Below are positions 20,637 to 29,968 of a stretch of 29,968 nt of DNA, piece by piece. This DNA is from Pilaira anomala. Its lineage: Eukaryota > Mucoromycota > Mucoromycetes > Mucorales > Mucoraceae. The stretch is taken from positions 1-29,968 of the forward strand of contig JAIXMQ010000140.1 of assembly GCA_025716855.1 (NCBI GenBank). Reading direction: 5' to 3'. Below the pieces are notes generated by a model that searched no databases, was not told where the DNA came from, and saw only the letters and a list, made by a program, of their open reading frames with translations. Both the position numbers and the translations under genes were made by a program. Positions within the stretch are counted from its first letter, which is position 1, and each line of letters opens with the position of its first letter.

Positions 20637-21609
20637 TTATTTGATTTTATTTAAAATCTCCACCTGTCTGTCCACCCTCTCTTTATACTCTTCATCACTC
20701 AAGACTTTTGCTTCGTGCATACTCTTGTAAGTATCTAGTACTGCATGAAGCTTTTCCAACCTGAGTTTCTCATCTTCTCGTTTCTGGTTCCTCTCATTGT
20801 TCGACTTTTCCCACTCAAATCTCTCTTCGTCCAGTCTAGCCTTCATTGACATATGGTCGACTACATCCACGACAGAGGGTCCTTGTTGAGCTTGTCTTCT
20901 TCTTTCTCTTGAGGACCTTGTTGCAGATGAGTCAGAATGAGCAGGAGAGACACCACCAGAAATATCGTCAGGACGACCAAAAACAATCTCCTCCAAATGC
21001 TTATCATCACTTTCTCTCTCAAAACGTGCTTCAGAGGCAGTGGTGTTTACAGAACAATAGTTGTAACTCGTAATACACCTTACAAGTTCTTTTTATTTTA
21101 TATGAATATTAACGTTAATTTTTTTTTTACATATAAGCATTTTTAATTATATGTTTTTGTATTAAGTTACCTTGCACAGTTCTAACGTCTGAATCATCCA
21201 CTTCATCATCTGAATCACTTCCTTCTTCACTTACTCCATGCAACACTCCTTGGCCTGAGCCTGTACGAATTCTATCAGCCTTTCTGAAGCTTGTTATCAA
21301 GTTATCAAGCTTCATGTTGATCATTTTAGCAGTACGATGTTTGATGCCTTTGCTATAGAAATACTGCAAAATCTCCTGGCAAACTTTTTCTTTGGTTTGT
21401 TTTCCGCCGCGGTATTTTTTGAAATTGACAGGTTTCGTAAACCATTCCATCAATACTTGCATGGATGTTGTCTTATGATCAATTACACTCAATTTGCCAT
21501 CTTTGCTCCATGATATTCCCTTTCCTTTAACGATGATATCTTCAAGCGAAGCTGAGCTCTCATTGGGAATAGATCCATTATTCGGTGTAGTAGCTTGTTG
21601 ATTTGGCAT
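20637..21609 (-). CDS. Myb/SANT-like DNA-binding protein, partner of Harbinger element 2
   Basis: Exon 1 (21609-21171) starts MPNQQATTPNNGSIPNESSA. It contains ISWSKDGKLSVIDHKT, VLMEWFTKPVNFKKYRGGKQ and RTAKMINMKLDNLITSFRKA followed by RTGSGQGV, a trihelix-like Myb/SANT domain common in proteins paired with fungal Harbinger transposases. The exon ends with acidic SEEGSDSDDEVDDSDVRTVQ and a GTAAC donor. The next acceptor that keeps frame is CTGAAG|CACG (exon 2 from 21028; 142-bp intron). The acceptor at 21079 would shift the frame. Exon 2 has GRPDDISGG, a basic stretch (SSRERRRQAQQ) and a long charged coiled coil ending VEILNKIK at 20637. No stop interrupts either exon. It is divergent from the transposase at 22126, with a repeat block between them. 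Confidence 0.65.
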
Positions 21610-21774
21610 AATGCGAAAGTAAAATAAAATATTTTATTATTATTATTGTTATAACTGACTCAAATTCATTTTATAAATCTGCTTTATATATATGTCAATT
21701 TAAATCCAAATTGATAAAAATCTAAAGTATTGCAAAACTCTGCATGATATATAAACTTAAACTGAACGTAGAAC

Positions 21775-21996
21775 GGTATGTATTTTTTTGCTACCATCAT
21801 GAATAATTTTAGTTATTTTTACTTTGACCAGATGTAAAAATGAAAGTAGAGAAGTACCTACTTTTTTTGCTACCATGAATAATTTGATTATTCTTACTTT
21901 GACCAAATTTGAAAATGAAGATAGAAAGGTATGCAAATTTTTACTGCTATAAAATTTCCGTATTTAAATTTTAACTAGATTTAAAAATGAAAGTAA
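21775..21996. repeat. Three degenerate tandem units (~65-80 bp) between divergent Harbinger genes
   Basis: Units start near 21775, 21858 and 21932. Shared blocks are TTTTTTTGCTACCAT, GAATAATTT, ACTTTGACCA(G/A)AT and (G/A)AAAATGAA(A/G). The third unit is the most diverged (TGCTATAAAATTTCC, AACTAGATTTAAAAATGAAAG). The block lies between the starts of the Myb-like gene and the transposase, where regulatory or transposase-binding repeats would be expected. Confidence 0.75.
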
Positions 21997-22125
21997 GTTC
22001 ATCATGGTAAAGTTTCAAGTAATTGACTCACTTTCGCGAATGTTGAAATAAATAGATAAGGAAGCCAGAAATATAGCATTACTTCCAATTTATTATTATT
22101 TTTTAACACATACAACTTATTGAAA

Positions 22126-23391
22126 ATGCACAACTCTGACCGTAAACAATTACTCCAATTATTCCGAAGCCAACGCTTAACTTACTTCTTTTTAAACAAC
22201 TCTGACGAAGACTGCCTTTCTTTCATGGCTTTATGGGCTTGTATTGAAGAAAGTAGATACTTGCGCCCAAGATCAATATGACTTTGAAGATTGATCTGCT
22301 GCACGCTCTTGATAATGGACGTGTTATTCAAGAAATATGAATGTCTTTGGAGTCATTCAACATTTTGCATGACAAGACTGCTAGCCATAAGGTTTATGCA
22401 GACCTAAGCAGAAGAAGAACAGATGTAAGAGTTCAAATGATTGTAGCATTGGAGAAGCTGGGATGTTACGGTAATGGAATGTCTGTTGGAAGACTTGCCA
22501 GATCAGCTGGTATAAGTGGTAAAATATTTTAAAATTTAAATTTTGGGTTCCATTATTAGTCTAATTTTCAATATTCTAATTAAATAGAAAGCTCAGTCAT
22601 CAACTTTACGAACCGGTTTCTTGTTGCCGTTATTTCAACTATGAATAAAACCAGCATAGCATGGCCTGATAATGAAGAAAAAAACTGTATCAAATCCAGA
22701 ATCGAAAGTAAGTTTGGATTTCCCTCTTGTATCGGATTGGTGGATGGTACACTTGCTCCTTTGACAACTGCCCCCCATTGCAGTCATCAAGACTTTTTTT
22801 CGGGAAAAAGTTTTTATGCCATAGCAGTAATGATAATGGCCGTATAATCCATTTGTTTTCTGGCCATGCAGGAAGCGCCCATGATAGTCGGGTATACAGC
22901 AACAGTCAACTGGCAGTAACACCTTCTCGATTCTTTGAACGTGGAGAGTATATCTTGGCGGATTCGGCATATTCTGCCCGTGTTTAAGACACCTTCGCAT
23001 GAAAAGCTGAGTGACCAAGAAACAGCCTTCAACAGGAAGCATTCTTCTGCTAGGGTAACAGTTGAACACTGTATCGGGAACTTGAAAGGTCGTTTTTCAA
23101 AGTCTGAGAGGCCTTAATATGCAAGTGAACGGAAAAGAGGATGTGGCAAGAATCAACGTCTGGATCAGAACTTGCTGCATCCTCAACAATTTTCTGCTGG
23201 AGATCAAAGACAAGGCCAGGCTGAGAGAGAAACGTGGTGATGGCGCCCATATTCCTGATAACGTGTCGAATGACATGCCTGAAATGAACCAGGAGTATGG
23301 GCAGGAGCAACAGGAAACAAGTCTCGCCGTTTCCACGAGTAAGCCTTTTTGGGAAGCTGAGGCTCATAATAATGAAAACAATTTTAAATAA
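22126..23391 (+). pseudogene. PIF/Harbinger-type transposase 2, DDE residues kept but frame broken
   Basis: The ATG at 22126 begins MHNSDRKQLLQLFRSQRLTY to RYLRPRS. A frameshift near 22277 leads to LKIDLLHALDNGRVIQEI, then a TGA (22338) where Trp is expected. MSLESFNILHDKTASHKVYA runs to a 69-bp intron (22519-22587), then SSVINFTNRFLVAVISTMNK. The DDE acids are intact: CIGLVDGTLAP, HAGSAHDSRVYSN, YILADSAYS and RVTVEHCIGNLKGRF. Frameshifts lie at about 22833 (AIAVM to NDNGRIIHLF), about 22975 (DSAYS to HILPVFKTPS) and 23093-23098 (an extra T in a T run). The tail NVWIRTCCILNNFLLEIKDK to NNFK ends at 23391. Base composition is less AT-rich than in neighbours, which may mark a later arrival. Confidence 0.85.
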
Positions 23392-23605
23392 ATAATAATA
23401 AAAAAAAATGGTTTTGTAATTGTGTTTTTTTAAAAAATATTTTTTAATGAACTTTTATTACACAACCAGAGAAAAAATTAGAGTTTTTCTCAATTTTTGA
23501 GCCAAAAAGTAAATTCCCCGAGTAATTTTTTTTTTTTTACAAAAATTAAGTCTTTTTATTGGAAAAAAAAATACGTCAGATACTTCAAAATAAACAACTG
23601 TTAAT

Positions 23606-23731
23606 GGGAATACAAAAACCTTTATTGAGCATCTCAAGGGAATACAAAACTTTTATTAAGCTGCTCAAGAGAAGACAAAACCTTTATCGTGCAGCTTAAT
23701 GGAAAACAAAGCTGCAATGAGGTTGCGCAAA
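23606..23731. repeat. Four degenerate 31-32-bp tandem repeats
   Basis: Units start at 23606, 23638, 23669 and 23700. The first two are close (GGGAATACAAAA..TTTATT..GC..CTCAA). The third and fourth are more diverged but keep GAA(G/A)ACAAA and a GC-containing middle. The unit length is not a multiple of three, so it is unlikely to be a protein repeat. Confidence 0.7.
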
Positions 23732-24176
23732 TGGACAAAAGTATATTTTTTGGGCTTTTTATTGAGTACGACGATAAAATGGCAAATTTTATTGGACAAA
23801 AAGAAAGAGAGAGAGAAAAAATTTGATTTTTGAAAAAAAAAAAGACTTAGAAAAAAAAACTTATTTTTCATTTTGATTCATGAACATCATGTTATAGAGA
23901 CGACGTGTTATAGAGACAACCAAAGAGTAAAAAACCTGCTTCCGTTGATGAAAAGATATATAAAAGCGTTAACTTGCGTAGAGCAATACACGTCTAACTA
24001 TTTAATTTTATAGCTCTTTTAAACACTGCTCTAGTCTCAAAAGGTAACCATTACTTAAAAACCCATTTTTGAAGACAAAATTATAAAAATCTTTCTATGC
24101 TTCCGCTCTAGACTTTGCTTTTTTGTAAACTGTAAGTAGTTTGATTTGATATATTCTTTAATGACAGAAATTCAAC

Positions 24177-24465
24177 ATGTCTTTCATTAATAGTAAGAAG
24201 GTAAGTAATCTTGATTATTTTAAATACTTTACGAATAATATTTTTATATATGTAACACTTAATTCTTTGTCAAAAAATGAATAAAATGTGAGTAATTTCT
24301 TTGAATTCATTAGCTGAATTAAGTATTAATTTTTTTTCATAGCTTTACTTGCTATTCTATCTGCCAAATTCTTGTGCTTTCTGGTCTTGGCCTGAAAGAC
24401 TTAGAGTTTTTTTTTTATTTTTGCGATCTGTCTTTGCTGACGTAGCAACTTGCCATTTCTTCTGA
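24177..24465 (+). CDS. Possible small spliced reading frame (48 aa)
   Basis: A TATA-like GATATATAAAAG at about 23954 is followed by sequence with a possible 36-bp 5'-UTR intron (GTAAGTAG..ATGACAG, 24132-24167). An ATG at 24177 then gives MSFINSKK, with an excellent GTAAGTAAT donor at 24201. An acceptor after a T run (TTTTTTTTCATAG, ending 24342) continues in frame as LYLLFYLPNSCAFWSWPERL to a TGA at 24463. The protein is hydrophobic and matches nothing I know. Splice signals can occur by chance in AT-rich DNA, so this is a suggestion only. It lies wholly inside the TA-flanked element. Confidence 0.25.
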
Positions 24466-24731
24466 AAAATAAACAACGTTTTCTGAATATCTTCTATTTA
24501 TTTTCTATTTACTTACTATTTATTTTCTATTTATTTATTTATTTATGAAGGAAAATAAACAAACAAATTTTTGAATCCCAATAAGGCGATTTTATTCCTG
24601 GGTAACATAGATTACTCTTTTTGAAAAAAAAGTAAACATAACCGCAGACTTTTCCTCTGGTTGTGTAGCTTTTAATTGATATAAAAAAAATATAGATTTA
24701 TTTTGATACAAATTATACAACGAAGGAGTAA

Positions 24732-25630
24732 TCAATAACGGGTGCTTTTCCCTTTATTTTCCCTTAAAGCGCCAACCCGCGCTGGCATACTCTCAACCAA
24801 ATGGTTAATATTTTCCATAGAAATGTTCTCCCATGCTTCCTTGATATTTTTTATTCGGTTCTCAATGGTGTCAGATTGATTGTGTAACGTGTGTACACCA
24901 TTTTACGTGATCGCCCATTAATTTTCAATAGGATTTAAATCCGGTGATTGAGCAGGCCATACAAGCTTCTGCAAGTCATGCTCGTCTCTCCAAAGCTGCG
25001 ATGTTTTCGCCCTATGTATGGGGGCACCGTTCTCCATCAAAATAGGATCAGTGAATCCATCCATAAATTCAAGTAATGGACCTTCATACACTTGATCAAC
25101 AAAATCACGCCTTCCCTTGTCTAAAATTACTAGCTCAGACTTTTTACCGTGAGCTATAGCCCCCATACCATTACTGTAGTTCTTCCACTTTAAAATGTTG
25201 ATCCTATAGTCTTAATCAAACTCTTTATTTACCTTACTTCACACTCGAATTTGCCAATAATTTTTGCCCAATTCAAACGTTGATTCATCAGTCCAAATTA
25301 CTTGTTTCCAGTCATCAAGTGTCCATTCTAAATGCTCATAAGCAAATATCTTCCTCATGACGATATGCCTTGGCATTAAGAAAGGCTTCATACGTGCTAT
25401 TCTATTGTTAAGCACTGCATTCTTTAACATTTTTCGAATGGTGTTAGGGTGAGCATCAATGTTACATTCATTCGTACTTTCTGCTAAAGTTGCTCTTCTT
25501 TGACCCTTTGCATAGTTAACTAGTGATCTAATATCTCTATCTGAAAATTTTGGGGGACGTTCTCTTTTTTGTTCACGAGGTACTTCGTCTTCTGTGTAAC
25601 CTTCTTGTAAGAGTTGTACTCGGCATTGTC
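24732..25630 (-). pseudogene. Second Tc1/mariner transposase, degenerate
   Basis: Minus-strand reading: RVQLLQEGYTEDEVPREQKR, FSDRDIRSLVNYAKGQRRAT, HPNTIRKMLKNAVL, FAYEHLEWTLDDWKQVIWTD (first catalytic Asp), then a stop at 25239. A TFK-like codon has become TAA in the strand SGRTTVMVWG, and a missing G shifts the frame at about 25165. MGAIAHGKKSELVIL follows, then PILMENGAPIHRAKTS, where the second catalytic Asp is Asn (AAC), then WPAQSPDLNPIEN, two more TAA stops, and a C terminus ending KGKSTRY at 24732. Asn-to-Glu spacing is 34, so this is a DD34E-type element, clearly different from the one at 18672. No TIR pair was found. Confidence 0.85.
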
Positions 25631-25639
25631 ATACTTATT

Positions 25640-26200
25640 CTTTATTTAAATTATATCAATTTATTATTATTAAACCTCAGTCATTTTTCTAGCTTTATTT
25701 CCGCTAACTATTACATTGGTGGAGAACACCAAGGCTAAAATAATTCGTTTTCCCCTAGTAATAGTAGAGTGAATAAAGTAATTAAAGTAAAATTCCCTGA
25801 AAAGTCATGATTTACTCAGGTTCAAGTGATTTTTTAAAAAAAAACGAATAAAAAAATGGTACAAGTTTAAATAATAAAGAATTTACTCTGTTCGTTGGAT
25901 TCATTATTCAAAAGCAAATAAAAAACTTTTTTTTTCTTTTACTTAATCTGTATTTGGCTAGTGAATAAAAAAAATTCGTTTTATTTTATAAATTCGCTTT
26001 GATACGTGCATAAAAAGTAAAATTCGCTAGATTCGTGAAAAAAAGAAATTCGTTTGATTCGTAATTTTTTTTCTCGATAGTAAATATAAAATTCGTTCGA
26101 TTTTATCTTCTTACTTTTGATCAATGAATAAAAAAATTAGTTTCATTCATTTTGCTTGTTCTATTTACTTTTGATAAGCGAATAAAAAAAAAACGGAGCT
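25640..26200. repeat. Degenerate GAATAAAAAAATTCGTTT-type repeats
   Basis: From about 25950 to 26195 there are at least six loose copies of GTGAATAAAAAAATTCGTTT followed by GATT, spaced about 30-50 bp apart. Examples fall near 25960, 26008, 26037, 26078, 26124 and 26174. Isolated ATTCGTT strings also occur at 25743 and 25889. No gene is present. It may be a decayed minisatellite. Confidence 0.6.
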
Positions 26201-28606
26201 TCAGCTAAAAAAAAAGGCAATAAAATATGATGTGTATTTTCTTAAAAACAAACAATACTTACCATAGTTTCTATTAGCGCAACCAAGAAAAAGGTTACAC
26301 CTAGTACCTCGACAAATGTATTAGAACCCTTCCTTTTTTTCGCTTTTTCCCTTTTTTCTCATTTTTTCATTTTTTCTATCTTTTATCTTCTTTTACAATA
26401 AATATAAATATCTTTTTTTAAAAGCCCAAGACATGAAACTCTTCCATAAAATTGTAACGTGAGCCATACATTCCACTGTAATTTTAATATTTCATTTTTT
26501 TTATCAGTATATATATCGTTCGTAATTCTCTATTTATGAGGTCACCTCGTATCTTGGTGTACGTATAACTTTTTAAGTTTGCTTTGTTTGTGATGGCCAA
26601 TACAAACTCATCTTGAACTACTATTGCTAAGAGGTATTTTTTTATTTTAAATAAACTTCATTGTCTAACTTTTTTTACCTATTGTTAGTTATTTCCAGAA
26701 ATACGCTTAAAAACTCTCCTTTTATGGACAATAGTCCCACTCATAATTTCTATATTTGTATTAATTCACGAAAATTACACTAAAAAATATACATATTTGT
26801 AAAAAATTGGAGGTCTTTTGTTGATTTCGTTAAAAAAATCTTCTTCTTTTCAAGAAAACAGATGTATGTTTCTTCTGAATTGATAGAAGACAACTTAAAT
26901 TATAAGATAATTAAACTTTTATTTTGATGTAATATAGAAAATGATTTTAAATTTATTTATTTTCACTTTAAGGAAGTGCTTATATAGATTGCATATGTTC
27001 TACAGATTTTTATAATCATCATCCAAATCCGTAATTATTCGAATAAAACATCTGATTGGATATCCATTGGCACTATATAAGAATGTGATCTTGTATAAAA
27101 AAAGAAGCCTAAAAAAAAGATTTGTATTACACAAAAGAAATGATTTAATTAATTTAGGACATGTTCATTTGAAATATTTTGTAAAAAAAGTCATACATAT
27201 TGCATTTACAATACAATTATACTGATAAAATCTCTTTTTGTTAACTTTATTCATACCATATAATTGGGGCAATAGTTATCAGCTTATAATTGTATATAGC
27301 ACTCAATTTACAAGAAAAAAGCTCTGAGTAAAAAATATAACTTGAAGACATGAAAATCGCACCATTTAATTTCAATATGTCGCTCTGTAAACACATGATT
27401 TTATAAAAAAAACTCGTGCTGAAAATATAAATTATACGAATTTTTGGTATACTGTTACTGCTGTATCTAACTTGGTAATATTGCATAAGTAAATTTTTTT
27501 TAAAGACTGATTAGCTTATTTCAGTATGCGTAACAAATCAAAAATAATCCATATATCCTTAAATTTAACGTATAAGTATTTTAATATTAATTGAGTTAAA
27601 AGAAACATATTTTATTCCTCTTTTACAAAGAAAATATTATAACTGATTTATTATTACAAAGGTGAATCTGATACGTGTTTATCTTTCCAGAGATCTTTCT
27701 ATAGGGTCATCCAATAGCTCTTATGGGTTTGTGATATTGTAAAAATCTATTTTTTTTTGTATGCGTCTATGACATAAAATATTTAGAGTACTTGTAAACC
27801 AGTCAGATCTATTACACATCTCACAGACTTATGTATTGATAACTAGGTGGATCGAATACTTTAATAAATGAATGAATCGAATGTTAGCTATTATTATTGT
27901 AAATATATTTCAAACATGTTTATATCTTTTAATGAACAAACATAACTTTGAATGTATAATGTATATATAGCGATAGTAATTTTATTTTCTGGCTGTGATT
28001 TTTTATCATCTTAGTTTCTTCATTATGAAATTTAAGAAGCTTATTAAATAGTAGATCTACAAAATTTACTGAAAACCTATATGTAATCTTCAATAGTATG
28101 TATTTATATACTAAAAGAACTATAACTAATCTTGGTTGCTTTTAGAACGTCAATGCTTAATTTTACTAACATAAATTTATAGTTAATCAATTATATTTGA
28201 TATTGCCTGATTAGATAAGATAAAAGTTAAACCTATTGTTGGTGAACTAAAAAATTTATATACATGTGCTTATAATATGTTATCAATGTCAAGATGACAT
28301 CCGATAGAAAAACAAATGCAAGTATCCAAAAAAAAAAACCTCACACTGATAACTAGTTTTACTAGTTTTTTATATTGATAACAATTTTTGTTCGTAATTT
28401 GATTTCATGGCTTTTAATAAATTAATCAACCAGATTCAAAGTAACTTCGAAGTCAAAACATAGTCTTTAATAGATCCCGAAAATTTTAAAGCCGTAATTA
28501 TATCGCTTTATTTTAGTTTTAGTTACATAAAAATTAAATATTTGGATATTTGGAGATATATATTATAATTTTTTTTTTGCTGTTTGTGGTAACCTTATTA
28601 ATGATG
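26201..28606. other. AT-rich region without recognisable genes
   Basis: No reading frame here has protein-like composition. It contains a pyrimidine-rich tract at 26329-26397 and a GAGGT-C-ACCTC near-palindrome at 26537-26547. I saw no TIRs, LTR ends or RNA genes. Confidence 0.5.
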
Positions 28607-29968
28607 TTATTTTTTTGAAGTTGGAACGAAGAAATTATATATAAATTCACTCTTTTCATTCTGATTATTCTTCGGCGGACGACCTCTTCCTCTCTTAGGT
28701 GTTTCATCCTGATTATCTAAAGGCACCTTTTTAGGTCTTCCTCTCCCTTTTAATTCAACCAACTCTCTTGGAATTGTAGGATCTTTACTTTTACTACCAT
28801 CGTTTGCTTTGGATCTCTTACCCTATAAATAATAAGCTTAAGTAGTTTGTATGATACTAATGCATTTGCAGCAGGCTTCATCGCCACTTTATATGTACCT
28901 GATTATTATTAACATCTGTTTCAAAGGAGTTACTCATTCTCTTTTTTGAAGCAGAATTTTGACTACCTTGACTAAATTCTGTTTCAGCGTTTGAAATACT
29001 AGTAGCTATTTGTTGATGTTTCTAAGTTTTAGTATGAATATAATTGCTTTAAATTAAGTTACCAGGGCTATTTGTGTCGGAATTAATACTATCTCTTCTT
29101 CTACCAGTAAATTGTTTGGATGAAGAAGGCATATCTCTTGCTAAAGATGAGTCCCTAAAGAATGATTGAGTTGATAATAAATAACTTGAATTTACACAAT
29201 ATTATGCCGCATACACATTATCATAATCACAATGATCATAGTCAGTGTCTGGAACAATTTTTCTGTAGTCCATCTTCTGCTTTCCTTTTTTTTTCTTACT
29301 AGATTCTGTATCAAAGTCATTTAATGTTAAGTTTTTAAGTGATTCAACATAAAGTAGATCAGGAGAGCTTTCACTTTGTTTCTGATTTCTTGAATCTGTC
29401 AAATAAAGACGATATCAACTTTTGTATAAATATGTTTTCTGTTTTTTGTTTTTTTTTTAGCTTACAATTAAATGCACTTGAGTATTCAGCCTTTTTAGAA
29501 TGAGGTTTATTTTGTGGATCTTTATAAACTTTACTTCTTAAAGAAGTTTTATTTGTTGAACTGAACTGTCTTAAGGTCTTATCTGAAGAATCACTATTAC
29601 CTAAAATGATTGCATGTATTATATATTTTTAGAGCTATGAACATCTAGCTTATTTTAAAAGCTTAATAGTATCTATCATCTCTATATTTAATTACCATTT
29701 GTTTCACTATTCATTTCATCCATATTATTGCCCAGCTCATCATTTGACTCATTATCCATTTCATTTTCTAAATCAAAACCTTCATCAGCATCCAAATCTA
29801 GGGGGTTTTCATGATTATTTCTATTTCGTTCAGCATATAAAAAATCGGTTTGGTGTTTCAAATCTTCCATTACTTTTTCCAGATAAATATCAGTTTTATC
29901 CTTTTTTTTTTTAAGAGACTGGTTTATTAACTTTTGGTGGCGGTGGTGAAACACTACTTGAGTCGAAA
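28607..29968 (-). CDS. AT-hook protein gene, intact but running off the window (partial, 5' end missing)
   Basis: Six exons join with consistent phases: 29968-29696, 29600-29466, 29395-29215, 29154-29063, 29005-28899 and 28822-28607, with introns of 95, 70, 60, 57 and 76 bp. The sequence is hydrophilic: acidic ADEGFDLENEMDNESNDELG, Ser/Lys-rich linkers (SSDKTLRQFSSTNKTSLRSK), KKKKGKQKMDYRKIVPDTDY, and a last exon with two AT-hooks, LKGRGRPKKV and KRGRGRPPKN, ending FFVPTSKK. AT-hooks bind the minor groove of AT-rich DNA, so this is probably a nuclear chromatin or transcription protein. No lesion occurs in 1 kb of coding sequence, unlike every mobile-element gene here. One doubt: upstream of an 11-A run at 29902-29912, a different frame (SSSVSPPPPKVNKPVS) looks more protein-like, so a slip in that homopolymer or a misplaced upstream exon edge is possible. 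Confidence 0.72.

Larger units (their letters stand above)
23459..24667. mobile_element. Putative TA-flanked element with short TIRs
   Basis: CACAACCAGAGAAAAA at 23461-23476 is matched in inverted orientation by TTTTCCTCTGGTTGTG at 24650-24665 (15 of 16 bases). Both are bounded by TA (23459-23460 and 24666-24667). The enclosed 1205 bp has no transposase. It holds tandem repeats (23606-23731, 23890-23921), a TATA-like string and a possible small spliced reading frame. It looks like a non-autonomous Tc1/mariner-class element, though the TIRs are short. Confidence 0.6.

Noticed and set aside
24674..25661. AATTGATATAA / TTATATCAATT as TIRs of the second Tc1 copy
   Set aside because: Only 11 bp of AT-rich sequence, no TA duplication pattern, and the right copy lies too close to the coding sequence to be a likely terminus.
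25550..25738. 62-codon hydrophobic plus-strand frame
   Set aside because: It overlaps the antisense of the Tc1 N-terminal coding region and then AT-rich sequence.
25762..25778. AGTAGAGTGAATAAAG resembling the TIR of the Tc1 element at 18672
   Set aside because: It needs a gap and a mismatch, faces the wrong way to be the right end of the adjacent Tc1 pseudogene, and no partner was found.
1..29968. tRNA, rRNA or CRISPR array
   Set aside because: No cloverleaf-like arms with a T-loop GTTCRA box in context, no rRNA-like conserved stretches, and no regular spacer-repeat array were seen. The regular repeats present are short degenerate tandems.

Overview
The window looks like a repeat-rich, strongly AT-rich stretch of an early-diverging fungal genome, most likely Mucoromycota (Mucorales-like). 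The reasons are short introns (about 57-106 bp) with GT..AG ends and, in the clearest case, a TACTAAC branch point, long poly-A/poly-T tracts, a Crypton tyrosine recombinase with a GCR1_C-type tail, and a dense mix of Tc1/mariner, PIF/Harbinger, Tnp2 (CACTA/Plavaka-like) and LTR elements. The taxonomy is inferred from gene style only.

Layout: 1-2812 and 12140-15502 are two copies of one ~2.5-2.8 kb segment carrying a four-exon gene of unknown function (coiled-coil N terminus, acidic middle, basic tail). Each copy was later hit by different insertions: a 344-bp solo LTR in copy 1; a 498-bp solo LTR, a 173-bp TA-flanked MITE and a Harbinger element in copy 2. Because each copy shows the other's empty site, element boundaries and target duplications can be read directly. 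Between the copies lie a dead but nearly complete Crypton (3051-5832, minus), a 112-bp truncated Harbinger 5' end (6558-6669) and a badly decayed Tnp2-type transposase (8038-12093, minus). The Tnp2 gene is interrupted by ~0.9 kb holding an unidentified decayed coding region.

From 15503 rightwards the window is a transposon graveyard: a Harbinger transposase plus Myb/SANT-like partner (convergent), a Tc1/mariner element with perfect 31-bp TIRs and a TA target duplication (18672-20025), a second Harbinger-type pair arranged divergently around a three-copy repeat block (20637-23391), a TA-flanked element with short TIRs (23461-24665), and a second Tc1/mariner pseudogene (24732-25630). About 2.4 kb (26200-28606) has no recognisable gene. 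The window ends in what looks like an intact, multi-exon AT-hook protein gene (28607 to beyond 29968, minus), the only gene here that reads like functioning host sequence.

Themes: (1) three of the four DDE transposases examined carry Asp-to-Asn (and one Glu-to-Lys) changes at positions where the family has catalytic acids, all explicable as G-to-A; several Trp codons have become stops the same way. (2) The duplicated segment places the unknown coiled-coil gene head-to-head with the N-terminal exon of the Tnp2 gene, so that gene may be the partner gene of an undescribed two-gene mobile element. No rRNA, tRNA or CRISPR was recognised.
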